DNA of 64,000 bases from Flavobacteriales bacterium UBA2104. Lineage in GTDB: Bacteria; Bacteroidota; Bacteroidia; Flavobacteriales_D; Crocinitomicaceae. The stretch covers positions 63,674-127,673 of the forward strand of contig DCYS01000036.1 in assembly GCA_002331485.1 (NCBI GenBank), read 5' to 3'. The stretch's first letter is position 1. Every line of letters begins with the position of its first letter. The notes below the pieces were generated by a model. It was given only the letters and a program-made list of their open reading frames with translations, was not told where the DNA came from and did not search any database. The position numbers and the translations under genes were made by a program. Below, piece by piece: positions 63,329-64,000 of this stretch.

Positions 63329-64000
63329 ATGACTACTACTCAAGGAACCAATTCTATTTGGTCATTACTTTTGTTGACCTCTCTTTTTCTCTCTCAATTT
63401 TCTATTGCTCAGAAATCTGCATTAGAAGGAATGACTTCTAAAGCCAGGAACTTTGAAACATTTGATTCAGAGAGGGCTTCAAATGTAGAAGCTTGGAAGA
63501 AACACAACGATGAATCTTATTATGATCATCCTGATTTTGGGATTTTGCTCGAAAACGCCCCTTGCAGGAATTGTGTTGAAGACCTTTCAAAGAGAGAAAA
63601 AGATCTAAGACATTTTATTGATATTGAAGATCCAACACGTTTTTATATTCAGAAAGCAAAGGGTCTACTCCACCATAAGGTAAATGGAAAGTGGGTTAAC
63701 ATCAAGCATAAACTTGAAGAACACGGGCCATCATCATATATTTCTCCTTTTTATCTCAATGAGGTACAAATAAATTGTAACGATCAAAGCGTAACGATTA
63801 GAGAAGGTATTAGAGAAGTTTCTTTTAATAACTGGTCACTTTACAAGACCCTAAATGATGAGCAAATTAAGGTCAGTGAAGCTAACTGGACAAATTATTC
63901 TGCGGGAGAAGATGGTGTTTACGTAACTGATATTTTTCCTGGAATTGACGCCGAATTGATTATTTACCCTGGTTCTATTAAAACAAATTTCGTGATCAAC
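63329..64000 (+). CDS. Secreted protein of unknown function, 3'-truncated by the window
   Basis: The frame is open from the ATG at 63329 to the right edge (224 codons, no stop). An N-terminal signal peptide (hydrophobic SLLLLTSLFLSQFSIAQ, about 12-28) is followed by a mature region beginning KSALEGMTSKARNFE. It has a close Cys pair (C79, C82: PCRNC) and beta-rich segments (GKWVNIKHKL; EVSFNNWSLYKTLND). Such N-termini often belong to large exported repeat or T9SS proteins, but the C-terminus that would show it lies outside the window. No family assigned. Confidence 0.65.
   Translation, partial: MTTTQGTNSIWSLLLLTSLFLSQFSIAQKSALEGMTSKARNFETFDSERASNVEAWKKHNDESYYDHPDFGILLENAPCRNCVEDLSKREKDLRHFIDIEDPTRFYIQKAKGLLHHKVNGKWVNIKHKLEEHGPSSYISPFYLNEVQINCNDQSVTIREGIREVSFNNWSLYKTLNDEQIKVSEANWTNYSAGEDGVYVTDIFPGIDAELIIYPGSIKTNFVIN

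Noticed and set aside
1..64000. tRNA, rRNA, insertion sequence or prophage genes
   Set aside because: No cloverleaf-like sequence in the short gaps, no transposase or integrase motif and no terminal inverted repeats were found by reading; a tRNAscan and ISfinder search would settle it.

Overview
The window looks like chromosome from a marine-type member of the Bacteroidota, most likely Flavobacteriia/Flavobacteriales. The evidence is: low G+C sequence; several proteins with C-terminal type IX secretion (T9SS) sorting domains; Bacteroidota-type promoters (-33 TTTG, -7 TAnnTTTG), including a near-perfect one in front of dusB; few strong Shine-Dalgarno sequences and several TTG/GTG starts; and family markers such as DUF4286, LETM1-related and YwqK-repeat proteins. 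I see no tRNA, rRNA, CRISPR array, insertion sequence or prophage. The first and last genes are cut by the window edges.

Layout. (1) 1-2119: end of a cytochrome oxidase operon (subunit IV, two Sco-type proteins, a DUF420/CtaM-like assembly protein). (2) 2169-6136: SRPBCC protein, HAD phosphatase, secreted and lipoprotein genes, LETM1-related protein. (3) 6256-13455: a light-response block. A MerR regulator with a cobalamin-binding domain (CarH-like, W-x9-EH motif kept) is followed by an ECF sigma factor, crtI, crtB, idi, a pterin synthase, a flavin reductase, a CPD photolyase and a Bcp peroxiredoxin, nearly all overlapping or closely spaced. Inverted repeats lie in front of the regulator and of the sigma gene. 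I infer a B12-photoreceptor regulon coupling carotenoid shielding, photorepair with possible cofactor supply, and peroxide defence. (4) 13483-16959: a large T9SS PKD-repeat surface protein.

(5) 17083-30063: a glycan export and assembly cluster. It has a Wzm/Wzt ABC exporter with a C-terminal glycan-recognition domain on Wzt, a sulfotransferase, a PLP sugar aminotransferase overlapping a sugar N-formyltransferase, a GT56 4-amino-sugar transferase, five more glycosyltransferases and two methyltransferases. It predicts an O-antigen-like polymer containing an N-formylated 4-amino-4,6-dideoxyhexose and possibly sulfate. (6) 30111-50476: housekeeping and transport genes, among them an M43 metalloprotease, lspA, a DksA-like protein, nitroreductase, Fe-alcohol dehydrogenase, a SulP transporter fused to a beta-carbonic anhydrase, aspS, dusB, rsmA, mgtE, an MFS transporter, a YwqK-repeat protein and a LysE exporter.

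(7) 50575-64000: lepA; a 654-base non-coding interval with three copies of a conserved element plus hairpin (the most unusual non-coding structure here); a T9SS protein; a tricorn-type S41 protease divergent from an S9 prolyl oligopeptidase-like protease; metG; and a truncated secreted protein at the right edge.
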